From Himantopus leucocephalus (taxonomy: Eukaryota > Chordata > Aves > Charadriiformes > Recurvirostridae), in contig RSEF01000031.1 of NCBI GenBank assembly GCA_003993805.1, positions 54,790,298 to 54,854,297 of the forward strand: a DNA stretch of 64,000 nt, in the 5' to 3' direction. The notes below the pieces were generated by a model. The model was not told where the DNA came from and did not search any database. It saw nothing but the letters and a program-made list of their open reading frames with translations. Made by a program: the position numbers and the translations under genes. Positions 39,614-51,200 of the stretch are shown piece after piece; the first letter of the stretch is position 1, and the number at the start of each line of letters is the position of its first letter.

Positions 39614-40430
39614 TGTCACCTGACACGGAGGGGAGAGATGGGTTCTTTTAGGGATCCTTGGCAGAATGACGATGACACGAAATTGTAGTTTCAATTAAAG
39701 ATTCATTTTTCTTAACAGAATACTATTATTACTATAGCACAGAATTTATTATTAGAATGGCACAGGACTTCTACAAGCAGAATCAACGTAGCATAATTTA
39801 TAAGTAGTGCAATACAGCATTTATAATACAACTTAATCTATAATTTCTGATCACCTGGACCCTTGGCAGATCAGGTGGGATCTTAATGTTTGGATTGCTG
39901 TACCAATACGGCAACCACAATCTGGACTGGAAAACCCCACAGCTGCAGATGAGTGACTCCCTCAGTCCCCAGGGGCAGCCGAGGACGGCAGGGGCATGCC
40001 TGGCCACGGGGATCCTGGGTCTCACTCTCCAGCAGTGGTTCAGGTCGAGGTTTCCCCTTGGGACTTTTAACGGCTTGATTTCGCGGTCGGTACTCTGTGC
40101 TGTGACAGTTCCCTACCCTGTGCCGGGGCCATCCCCACCGCCGGGTGCCTGGGACCATCAAGGCCAGTGCGGAGGGGAGTAACCGGCCTAGAGCCCAGGA
40201 ACCTTGAGGGAGGGCAGGAAGGAATCTGTTTGGTTTGTCTAGTCGGTGCACAGGACCTTCAGGGCCTGATAATGAGGGGAAGGGAATGAATGTGTCACCC
40301 ACACAGTGACAGAGAATGGCTGCGTCCCTCATAAAATGGTGTTAGTTATGCTAAACACATTACCGGGGTCGGGCGCAGGGGCTACCAAGGAGTCTAGTCA
40401 ATTTCCCACGGTTTTTTTTCTTACCAGGTT
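39614..40430 (-). mobile_element. Probable ERV-type LTR, minus orientation
   Basis: This block is abruptly GC-richer than its surroundings. On the minus strand it has the layout of a bird LTR: a GC-rich promoter-like half (about 39900-40310), then AT-rich DNA with AATAAA near 39746, then an end containing CATTCTGCCAAGGATCCC and TAAAAGAACCC (39642-39675). A possible terminal pair is TGTCAC at 39614 and GTGACA ending at 40311, a perfect 6-base inverted repeat, which would make the LTR 698 bp. No matching flanking duplication was found, and GC-rich sequence continues to about 40430. Overlapping frames here (up to 149 codons) carry no domain. The alternative is a CpG-containing unique regulatory region. 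Confidence 0.45.
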
Positions 40431-41303
40431 GGAGACCTCATGAGCACATAATCCATTTATGTTTTCTGTTTGTTTCTATCCTTCTTCTTAAAAATAGAAG
40501 AGTTAGGTTCAGGAAGGCAAGGATCCCCTGCATACTCTCAGTGCAAATGGTTTGCCAACATAGTTGTATAACTTTCTCTAACTAATCAACTGGATATTTT
40601 TGGTTCCCGGTTCTGTGTGAAGGTTAAAGAACAACAAAGAAGTCTAGAAAAACTCAAGATTTTGCAGGATATCAGTAGACAAAAAATCTGTGATGTAATC
40701 AGAATATTAGGGTGGGGTTTTTTTTGTTGGTTTTTTTCCTCTATCTCTAGTTTTTCTATTAATTATGTCTAGAAATAGGTTTGGAGCTGACATACTTTAA
40801 TCTGAGTTTGCTCAGAATACATATATCTACCTATTGACAGGAAGCAGCCTTGAAAAAATCTTAACATGAAAAAGAGAAAAAGGTTAACAGGAAAGCTTAC
40901 TGAAGCATATTCTCCAATATCTTTGAATGATCTTTATTCCCATAGATTTGAGACTACCTTCCAGTAGACCCAGATTGATTACCATGCAGGAAAGAGAGAA
41001 CAATCACTTGAGCCATCTTGACTGTTGTTCAGCTCATCCCCGGGAGAAGATCTGGACATGAAATAGGCACCACCTGCATGGGAAGAAAAGCCATATACCA
41101 GAAGGTATAATTTCAAATGCTTGACTTCTCTAGGTGAGTAGGAGAACAGGAATTGCAGCACAGTCCAGCTTGTAAGCAAAGATATAGCCTTTCTGAACCC
41201 AGTTTATAATCGCACTAATTGTCAATCCAGCATATGAACCAAGGAAAAGCAAATATCTATGAAGGAATTGCATACTACAGTCTAAGGGTTCATATATATT
41301 TTT

Positions 41304-41340
41304 ATACATACATACATATATATGTATGTATGTATGTATA
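41304..41340. repeat. ATAC/GTAT microsatellite forming a perfect 32-bp palindrome
   Basis: Bases 41304-41335 form a perfect inverted repeat centred between 41319 and 41320: TACA-type units on the left mirror TGTA-type units on the right. It could extrude a cruciform or hairpin and is likely to vary in length. Confidence 0.9.
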
Positions 41341-41780
41341 TGCAAGACAAATGTAGGCCTTGAGGACGTTTGGTTACAAAACACACCATTAGATATTAGA
41401 ATTAAATGTCTTCTCTTCAGCTGTGACACAGACTGCTTGGTCCTATCAAGTTTTCACATACCGTAAGGTATTACGTTAGTGATGCGAAACCCAATAGATC
41501 ATGAAGGCTGATTTGATGACTGCAGTCATCAAGTCGCCATCAGGTAGCACAGACACCCAGAAAGCAGAAAGGATCATGAGCAATGCCCTTCCTGAGCTGG
41601 AACTCAGCTCGAGCTTTATGTGAACACAGAGAGGTTTCCTTCAAGAGTGGGACATGGGCTTTCCAGCGCATGGCCCCATAGGGATCCAAAAATCTCTTTG
41701 CCCTTGCTCTCATTTCATCATGTTTCTCAATGTTACACACTTCATTTCAGATAGAAATTAATTTTTATGGGGTTTTTTTT

Positions 41781-41807
41781 ATTCATTTTTATTCATTTTA
41801 CTCATTT
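41781..41807. repeat. 10-bp tandem repeat (ATTCATTTTT)
   Basis: About 2.7 adjacent units of ATTCATTTTT, the last two with single substitutions, preceded by a T8 run. Confidence 0.8.
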
Positions 41808-42554
41808 CAAATAGACATGATGATGAGTTTGGAGACCATACTTTATTTTAATTAGTTCTTCGCGTGGGTCCTCCACATCAGTAGGCTGCAAAATGAGAAA
41901 TCTATTTTTCTTTGAGCTTGGAGCAACCTAATTAAAGCTTGGAAAACTGTAAAACGCTCACAGCCGTAGACAAAGTGGAAAGAGTTTGTTTCTTTTGTTT
42001 CATTTACCATGTAATACTTTATCAAAATCTGTTACCAAATATGATTTCTCAGCTCTGTACTGTATTTTTAGCTATTCATGAAAATTGTCAAATGGTGACA
42101 CACTGTCATTGGCCTTCTCCTGGCTCTCTCTACATGGAACTGGCCATGACTTTGCAAGCCTGGGCAGCTGTCTCAAGAATGAAGTTTTAAGACTGCCACT
42201 CAACTGTCTTGTTTGGAGCTGAATAACCATTTTCATGGCAGTTTTGTCAGCAGATTTAAAGGCTGATTTCTTGAATCTTTCACTCATGCACATACCTGCA
42301 TAGGAATAGTGTATAATAATATGTATTTTATTTTTGAAAGAATCCCAGTTTCTTACTCAAATATAGGCTGTCAGAATAAAATACTATGTGTAACATATAA
42401 TAATCTTGGTTAACATCATTATGTTTTTCTCCAAAATTTCTCTGCTGATGTGGTTTTTATAGATTTCATTTACTTTATATCTACTTTACTTGGTTTGCTT
42501 TAACTAAAAGTGTCCAAACCTACCTACCCTCCTTTCACTTGCATTTTCTTCCAG

Positions 42555-42585
42555 GGAACCTTAAAAAGGAAAATTCTAGTTGAAG
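42555..42585 (+). other. Candidate short exon (31 nt)
   Basis: A long pyrimidine-rich stretch ending TTTTCTTCCAG (42544-42554) precedes 31 bases that are open in the first frame (GTLKRKILVE plus one base). They are followed by AAG/GTGAGG, close to a consensus donor. A branch-point-like TTTAACTAA lies about 50 bases upstream of the acceptor. No homology was recognised, and chance acceptor-donor pairs are expected in a window this size. Confidence 0.18.
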
Positions 42586-42654
42586 GTGAGGATGGTTTAT
42601 TTTAGAAAATACCTACAGCAGAACTAACGTTGTGTGTTGGGTAAGGCAATCTTT

Positions 42655-43260
42655 GTCAGGCGGCCGAGAACCGCACACAACACTCAAGGTGAGGCCGCAC
42701 CAACGCTGAATACAGCAGATAATCACCTCTTTTGACTGGCTGGTTAGACTGTGCTGGATGCACCCCAGGCTGCGGTTTGCCCTCCTGGCTGCCAGGGTGC
42801 ACTGCCAGATCCTCTTGAGCCAACCAGCACGCCCAGAACCCTTTCTGCAGGGCTGCTCTCCAGCCACTCCTCTCCCAGTTTATACTTGTGCCCAGCGTTA
42901 CTCCATCCCAGGTGCAGCGTATGGCATTTTGACTTGTTAAACTTCATCCCATTAATCATAGCCCAGTGCTTCAATCTGTCTAAATCCATCTGCAAGGCCT
43001 CTTGTTCCTCAAGAGAGTCAACAGCACCTCCCAGTTTGGTATCGTCAACAAACTTGTTAATGGTGCATTCAACTTGGGCATCCAGATTATTGATAAACAT
43101 GTTGGCCCTAGAACTGAACCCTGAGGAACACCGCTAGTGCCTGGTAACCAACCAGATCCAGCCCCATTCACTCCAACCCTTTGAGCTCTGCCCTTCAGCC
43201 ACTTCTTCACCCAGCGCACCATGAACCCACTCATGCCACAGCTGGACAACTTGTGTTCCT
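42655..43260 (-). mobile_element. CR1 LINE reverse-transcriptase fragment, frameshifted
   Basis: The minus strand encodes part of the CR1 ORF2 reverse transcriptase. In order, it reads WLKGRAQRVGVNGAGSGW, then TSGVPQGSVLGP, then INNLDAQVECTINKFVDDTKLGG with the catalytic pair DD at about 43041-43046, then LDRLKHWAMINGMKFNKSKC, LGEEWLESSPAERVLGVLV, ARRANRSLGCIQHSLTSQS, and in another frame LYSALVRPHLECCVRF. Breaks: a short deletion with a frame change just after GSVLGP, a second after LGVLVGSR, and a third before LYSALVRP. The fragment lacks the upstream endonuclease and the 3' tail, so it is dead. Divergence is much lower than in the copy at 12508-13005, suggesting a later insertion. Confidence 0.9.
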
Positions 43261-46200
43261 GGCAAGAGATCAAGGACAAGACTATGTGACTCTGTCTTTA
43301 ACTTATGGAAAATGCACAGCTTCCACAATATTTGTTATGAACATAGGTGTTTACCATCAAACAATTTGCTTGCATTCAAGATCTATTGAGTTTTGAGAAA
43401 GAAAGTTCAAAGTACAGTAATTTCTTCTTCACCGCTATAAGAATACTTCCTTCTCCACCTTCTATTTTGCCTCGGGAAGTGTGTTAGATCCTACGGTATT
43501 GAACTCACTGTCAGGTCCCTTATTCTAAATCTTCTAGCTTGTTTCAGTGGATTTTTTTAAAATGTCGTAATATGATGGCTAAAGTCATCATAGAGTTCTG
43601 CAAGGTGGGCTCCAAATCAGTGATGCATCGTAGTTACTGCATTTCCCACACCACTGAGAGTTTTTTCCTTCCCCCCCTCCACTAGAAGCCTGATATATAG
43701 AAACATAAATATACCAAGTGAAAAAGTGGCTGAAACTGATGATACCGATGGTATTGCTTCCATCAGCCATCAGCCACACTCTTATTGATTTCTTGTGATT
43801 TTCAATCTAATTTTTTTTTAAATTTTGTTTTTGTTTTTAAAGTGGTAAACAGTAGAAGCTTAGAGCCTCCCTTCCTTTACACAGAGAGGTGTTTTCTCCC
43901 ATGGCTGTGCTCACTTAACTCCCACAAACATTACTGGGAATTGCATCCACATTTTAAGAAGGAAATAGATCCCTTAACGGTTCCCAGTAACATTCATTTT
44001 AAAGCTACCAGGTATGCAGTGTGAATCTCATTATCTCATCTACATTTATTTTTCTGCCATGCATTAGCAAGCAAACTGTCAAAACCAGAAGGATGCTTAT
44101 GGACATTACTGAGATCTTAACTGTAATAATGAAAAGAAACAGGATGCTAATTAGCAAACAGGCCAACCACTGACTTCAAAATAAAACTGAAGTATTTTGC
44201 TTTTCAGTTGGATCGGTCTGTAATGTGAGTTGCATAAAAGCAGCTGTGTAAAGATATATTGCATCATCTCGTTAAGACAAAATGGATAACTTTGGAGTGT
44301 AATTTCTGCTCAGAGGGTTAGATACATTTAGTCACAGACCATTTCTCTGGCTGAATGTCTGTGCAGTAGTAATCTCAAAATACTTCCTTTGTCCACTCTC
44401 TTTCTTAGCTCCAGTAGTAGAAATGCTCTTTATACCTCACCATCATGACAAATGCTGGCAAAAATCACTGAAAAGATAAAGGGAAGATTTTTGCTGTGTG
44501 AAAATTTAACAAGCTGAGGATATAATAATAAATATATGTGTCAAATTTCTCAAATATATGACTACTTAAAACTTCCAATCACTCAAATTGCCAGCGTTAG
44601 CCAAACCCAAAACTCAGTTATCTCTGTAGCTGTAATAGTCCCATCCTAGTCAACTTAAAAATGCATGATTTTTAATGGAATTGAAATGAAGTCACTAAAA
44701 AGTGCAAGTGCTCAAATTCCTCTCCTTTTCTGCAGCACTTACGCAGATCTCTAGTGAAGAAAGGATTTGAATGCACTACAAATGTATTCACAAAACCATG
44801 CAATTATAAGAATTCTATTTGTAAAAAAAAAAAAAAAAAAGAAAAAAGTTTACACACAGCAAGAAATTTAGCACAGAGCAGAGTGCCCAATGTATCTCAG
44901 GATCTATTTTCACTTACATGTACACTTCAAGTCAGGCCAGGTTGAGAAAGGTATCTAATCCCCACTGATAATTCTTCATTGAGAGCAATCCTTCAGTGGT
45001 TTTGAAAATGTTACCTTAATGTATGCATAACTGTGTAAAAATCATTTTATATGAAGTTATGGTCACACAAAGTCTATTTTTCATGTACACTTTATCTTCC
45101 CCATCCACTCAGTGTAGGACCACTAGATGCCACTGTGCCCTAAGGAAGAAAATGAACCACAGCTTCACAGTCTGCTTTAAATCCAGAGCATAAACAATTT
45201 TAGAAAGCCTGTGTTGACTCAAATACTGCAATTTCTTTAAGTGTTTTTGTGACCAGACACAGCTAGACTGTTGATAAGAACGATTCCCTGAAGCACAGAG
45301 TTTAGCTCAAGAGGGTTAAAACACTTTGAGGTGTCACAGCTGTTTGCAGAACTGGTGCTAAAAGCTGATTGAGTTTTCAGACAGGGAGAATCTTCCCTGC
45401 ACAGCAGGAACATCCCCTGGCAGCATCCCTGCTCCGTGTAAGATGGCAGCTGCTGTTTTCTCCCTCTTTCTTCCTCGCAAAAGAGCGAGTAATGCATTCA
45501 TTGCAGTGCTGCCTATCTGTTTCTTAACTTACCTGTTAACATGGTTGGTTAAGACATTGTGTTATTTCTCCATGTAAATGCTGTGGCAGGGACTCAGACG
45601 GCATAAAGTTCAGATGCATCCTTGCAGTTTGCAGTGTAAGGCTCTTGCAGAGCTGAGCTTCTTGGAAATGACTGGTTTTCTGGAGGAATTAAGACCTGAG
45701 TGAAAATATCAGGAAAAGAATATAATTCTTTCGTGTATAACCTAGGCTGAACAGTAAAAACTCACTTTCAGCAATGAACTGTTTCAAGTGTGAACTATTT
45801 CTAATTTCCTGAAACCATTTATAATGATGGGTAACTGAATGCTTAGAACGAGAGTAAGAGTCTTCCTACATTTCCAGTTGGAGGAGGAGCTGGAAAACCC
45901 AACGGTGCTTTTGTGGCTCTAGCCAGTTGTGTTGGGAAAAGAATAACAAAAGCCAGTTAAAATAGCTCAGAATATCGAATCTGATTTCACAATCATGAAA
46001 TGACAGTCAATAACAGCAAAAGGGACGTTGTCTTTTTTTTTGCCTTCTTAAAATCTCTTATTTTGCATTTTCTTGGTGACCTGCACCTGTAGGAGAAAAT
46101 ATGCTGTCCAGCAGCACAGACCAGCCAGAATTTTGTCTCAAAAGGCATCTGATGATTTACCCTTATAAAGAGGAGGTGTCCCTCAAATTCACTGGCATTT

Positions 46201-48163
46201 TGATGAGGCCTATAGACACAGTATTTCCTTCCCACCAACACCTTGATCACCAAACCCTTTGCAAGGTTTTATTTAATAAAAATCCCTTTTAAAAAAAATC
46301 CAACTGCTGCCATAACTTGAATAGCTGCAATTTTCTGAGACTAAAAATAGAAGATTAGATATTTGAACAGGGAGGTCTACATAAGGAGGAAAATATTCCC
46401 TACAGTGAGGTAAAACCCTCTATTCCCACGCTGAACATTTTGTTTACAGCAAAGATTCTCTTCTTCTGCAACCACATAACACTATATAATTATTTCTGCC
46501 AAAATGCCCAGAAGAACATTAATAATAAATGACTAATTTATTGCTGCTGTGCAGAAGTTTTCAAAGAAAAACCAGAGAGTGGGAACTGCAGGACTGCAGC
46601 AACCTCTGTGTGTCCAGAGTGTAACAAAACCAGGGTCTCTGGGGAGATGCTGCAAGAGGCAAAGCCCTCAGCCAGGATGACCAGGTGACTATCAGAGATC
46701 CAGGAGTGAGGAGTTCCAGAAAAACTTGGGATAGCAGGGTACTAAAACAAATACTGATGCAGTTGCATGCTAAAATCCCGAAACTGGGAATATACACCTG
46801 AGCAGCACAGGCTGGGCACGAGGGAGCTCAACATCACACCATGAGAGCACCCCACGGTGGAATTATATCTGACATAAACATGAATTAAGGAAAAAGAACT
46901 ATTGTATTATTGTAAGGATTATTGTTCTTTTTCCATGATGGATAGGACAGAAGTGACAATGCAACTGTGGCAGATGAAACGAATCCCGAGGGTAAACACT
47001 GTGTAGCTCTGGGATGGGTTAAATTGTGCAAGGACATTGCTAAATGCTCATCCCTGCAGTTTTTTCTTATCAGGTGAGACACAACTCTAGCAGAAATGAT
47101 GGCAGAGGAATTCAGAGAAGGAGGTGGGTTACATGACCCCTTGCCTTGCTGCCTCTGCAGTGATGCTGAATCTGTGATTCTATGAATGTGAACAAGAAGA
47201 AATACTTGCCAGTTTAAAAGAAGGGAGGGTAAGCTCAGAAGATTTGTAACTTTATGCTAGTTTATGGAATATGTAGTATTTAACCATCATGTGGAAGGTA
47301 AATACGGCTGCACTCTCATCCATTAAATGCAAATGACAGGTAAGTTTGTTCAAATTAGTTTTGTATCAGTCTGGCAGTGAGTGAATATCTATTTGCAATA
47401 CCAGGTGCTACTGGAAGGAAATTTAGCTAGAGTGATAAATCAAAGCAGAGGTACACACACAGCATCATTCTGGTCTACAACACGGAACGCCAGATTAAAA
47501 AAAATGTTTCTTTCATGTTGGGTGTATGGGTGAGTGACATACAGTACTGAGTGTACCCTGTCCAGACGCAGGGTGAGGAGCGCTATAGTGCCGCTTCTCT
47601 TCCTCCACTATTAGTAGTCTGTGAGTGCAGGGCTCCACATCTCCACCTTTCTTCTTACATTTGTATCTGTGCTACAGCTGTCCCTGAGCTTGTCTGCATC
47701 TTTTCTTTTTTGGCCAGGATACCCTGATACAGCTGTATGAATATATAATAGATTTCAAAATGACACTTTGCGCACTGCAGAACGCCAGAAAAAAATCTGT
47801 GTTATTAAAAAATCTTTTCATTTCAGAGAAATTTCCTCAAAGGTAGGTGTATTTCTCCTCTGTCTGGCTTCTGGAACATTTTGATGCAGGCTTCTGTGAT
47901 CTGTTTATCACATCAAATTCACGCTGAACTGAATTTAAATGATACAGTAAAGTGATTTTTTTTTTTCTCCAAGTTTTCTGAGTCTCTGAGCAACCTGTAC
48001 GACAAGGAGTTCAGTAAAGCTCTGAAATATTGAGACTCCTCCATCACAAGCCAGAGGTAGTTTAGGACTGAATTTCACCAACGTTGGTATGCAGTTGGTG
48101 TGCTGGCTCTCGCCCCCATTACAAAAGAGGATAAAAATTATTAGGAAAGAAGGAAGCAAAGAG
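43261..48163. other. Unique DNA, no gene recognised
   Basis: No coding gene or clear transposon was seen. An 18-base A run lies at 44823-44840. At 47175-47185 the phrase GTGATTCTATG recalls the CR1 tail, but it stands alone without a CR1 body, so it is not called. The open frames are short. Confidence 0.55.
44823..44840. repeat. Poly-A run (18 A)
   Basis: Uninterrupted A18 followed by GAAAAAAG. No retroposed gene or LINE body was recognised upstream. Confidence 0.85.
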
Positions 48164-48242
48164 GGAAGGAAGGAAGGAAGGAAGGAAGGAAGGAAGGAAG
48201 GAAGGAAGGAAGGAAGGAAGGAAGGAAGGAAGGAAGGAAGGA
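48164..48242. repeat. Pure GGAA tetranucleotide microsatellite (about 20 units)
   Basis: Seventy-nine bases of uninterrupted GGAA follow an imperfect purine-rich lead-in from about 48141. Pure tracts of this length are usually polymorphic. GGAA is also the core of ETS-family binding sites, so long arrays can bind such factors in some settings; any role here is speculative. Confidence 0.97.
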
Positions 48243-51200
48243 GATACTAGCAGGAGGGAAAACATCCTAGAAGACCATAATTCTTCATAGATGTCTTAAT
48301 ACATATCTCCAACAATGAGCTATATCCACTCTTGTACATCCTTATCCAAACCAAGCTATGATCATTCTTCATGTCTTATTCCTGTTCTGTGATGAATTTG
48401 TTAGTCTATTGAAGCTGTCTTACTCTGTGCCTTTATATGTTGTTCTGATTTAATAAGAATCTGCCTTCATTCCCCTTGCTGATATTTTTTCAATGACAGG
48501 CTATCTTATTGAAACTCCTGTGGCGTTGTTTAGGAGGGAAGCTTCATGGACATCATTAGGGAACATACACACACACACACATAAAGCAAAATTTTAAAAT
48601 GTGCTCTAGAAGTATCAAAAGCTTGTGGAGTGCTGAAACTCCACAGGAAAAAAACCTGCTTAAAATAGCAATATCCTGCAGTAAGATGAAATCTCTACCT
48701 AGGTGCTTGAACACTCAGGCACACACTTTTCTCCTGTCCTTTGCTTGTTTCCCTATCAATTTGTAGTTAAGTGGTTCTTCTGTCAAGACATTATGATCGA
48801 AGTAAAACCCATGGCACTGGCGCTATTCAGCACAGGCTGCTTGCCCTGTTCCTACACACTACACAGATGTTAAGTCAAAAATACTTCCTTGGGCTTTTTT
48901 CCTTTTCATCAAGTTGAAGTTGTATATGACATCCCTGCTGTCAATACATTATGACCAAAAAAAAAAAAATCAAATGCCTTTCCAGGCTTTGTAAGCCCAG
49001 TTTACTACATGCACATAAAGTATTAAATAAATATAACATGCACAGAAATGTTCTATTTCTCATTGTCCTTTTAGTTCATAATGTCTAACAAAATTATAAA
49101 GTCTGTTGAGTTTCTGGAAATATTGTCCTTGGAAAGAACTTCTGCACATTGAACAGAATATATAAAGAGTTGCTGTGTTACGTTTTAGAACTTAGTTGTA
49201 ACTATGAAATCCAATCACCCCAAAGTCTCAACCTCCCTATTTACTAAAAAAAAAGCTCCACAAAACATGATTTTGTTTATAAGGACTATTCCCCAGGCAC
49301 CTGGTAAGACCGCCAACTAAAGAAATAGAAGCATTTACTGAAGTAATTAAATTTTAAACACTGGTCAAAAAAAAAGAATCCACCAACATGTGTTAAATTA
49401 ATTTTAAAGAATTTTTTGGACATTTAAATTGGTTTCATATGTCAAGGGATTTTTTAACCTCTGATGGTATTTTGCACATTTACTGATAAAAATTTTCTGG
49501 AGATCCAGTTAGGCTATTGGCCTAATATATTGACCAATTAATTATTACTTTTATGTCAAACACTGATAACTGTAATGACAGCTCTGGGGGCAAAATAGGT
49601 CTCTTAAGATATTTTTCTATCCGTAATTCACACCTTTCCTTTCAAGGATGTGAGGTCTCACTGGCATCATTCTGGGCAAGGAGACCTTCACCTTCCAAAC
49701 TGTGGATTAACTGGCGTTCACCATGAGTCTCCCTGCTTGTGGGGCAGCCTTACTTCTAGCACAGAGGCACATTTGCCAAGGTAGACGCGTGTAAGAGGGC
49801 AGTAGGAAGTGCTGTTGGGATCCTGCGTTTAAGCATATGTATCAAAATCCCTAAATACTACTGCTGATTCCAGGCGCACTATTTGAAAAACATTTATTTA
49901 ATGTATGATAATTTAGCTCTTGAAAAGAAATTAAGTTTATCCAGCAATTTTGTTCGCAAGTACAGTCACTGATTACGTAGGATTAACATTACTATGATTA
50001 TCCATTTGGGTGTGCATTTATTTACTCTGGTTAATGCAGTTTTAATAACTTACCTTAGACAGTCACAAAATGAGGAAGTGGCATAAGAAGATATATTGAT
50101 ACGGCTATGGATGTAGGTATAGATACAGATGATAAAGACAGGTAAAATAACACGTGGATTGGAGATGGTAGATACGGAACTTCTGCTGTCCTAAAACACC
50201 AGAACAGTGAGGTCACTTAATGTGGTAAAGAGGGAATAAACACCACTATTTTTCACATATAATGCTGCAACAAGATATCTGAAGTCCACAAAATTACTTC
50301 ATAGAGGGCAGAAAATTTACTAAAGTTTTCATTCTGCTAACATGTATTTAGTGGAAAGCATATGATGTGTTTTGTCAGGGTTTGAGCCAGTGTCTCTTAG
50401 AAGGCAGGAGGAATTCTTGTATGGTTAACAGATTGTTCCTATTTGCATGAAAAAGGTCACTTTTGGAGACAGAATACCAGAATAGACTGTCTTGGTTTTG
50501 GTCCAATTGGGAAATCCCAGTATTTCCCATTAGACATACAGCTTAAATACTGAATAAATGCATCGTCAAATTATTGAAGAAGGGAAAAGAGAGGTGAGGA
50601 TTACAGAGTGGAGACTGTGCACAGGTATATAGAAACTAAAATGTCCAACAGCTTGCCTACTGCAGCAATTTAATTTAAAAAATGCAGTTTTTAATCAAAC
50701 AGGATAGCAGCCGGATTTATAGGTGGTGTGAACTGTTCTCAGTCTTAAGATTTGAAAGATACTCAGAGTTCATGGGGACAATCCCCTACAGCTTTTTCTC
50801 ATGCAGAAGTGCAATTGACTTGAAATGAGTGTTTTGGCAGAGAAAATAACTTTTGTTCAGATTTTACGTTTAGCTATAAAGACGAAATAGCTTTAGGCAG
50901 ATTGTATGGCAAAAACAAACAAACGAAATATATTACAATACTAAAAAATTGTTTTAAAAATATCTGAGAGATGATATACAATACTTCAATTAATACGCAG
51001 ATCCTATGTGAGAAATTCATTGGAAAATTACATTAAAACAAGTAATTGTAGGAATCTCAGGGCAAGAAGTAGATTTCTAGTGTTGTGCATAGCTGATTCT
51101 CCAACAGCTGACCCAGACGGTGACACTCAATGTGGTAAACAAGGTGGTGGTCTGGTGGCAACCACTGCTTCCTCAGTGCTACTCATCACAAACTTTACAT

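Larger units (their letters stand above)
40431..42654. other. Unique DNA with simple repeats and one candidate exon
   Basis: No gene is recognised. Simple repeats lie at 41304-41340 and 41781-41807. A short segment at 42555-42585 is bracketed by good splice-like signals (separate entry). Confidence 0.5.

Noticed and set aside
39883..40332. 149-codon minus-strand open frame in the GC-rich block
   Set aside because: GC-rich DNA has few stops; the reading shows no domain and lies in a probable LTR.
42751..43137. 128-codon plus-strand open frame
   Set aside because: It is the antisense shadow of the CR1 reverse-transcriptase fragment.
47170..47190. CR1 tail (GTGATTCTATG)
   Set aside because: Only one octamer-like word, and no CR1 body upstream.
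48164..48242. CRISPR array
   Set aside because: It is a pure tetranucleotide microsatellite with no repeat-spacer structure, in a eukaryotic context.
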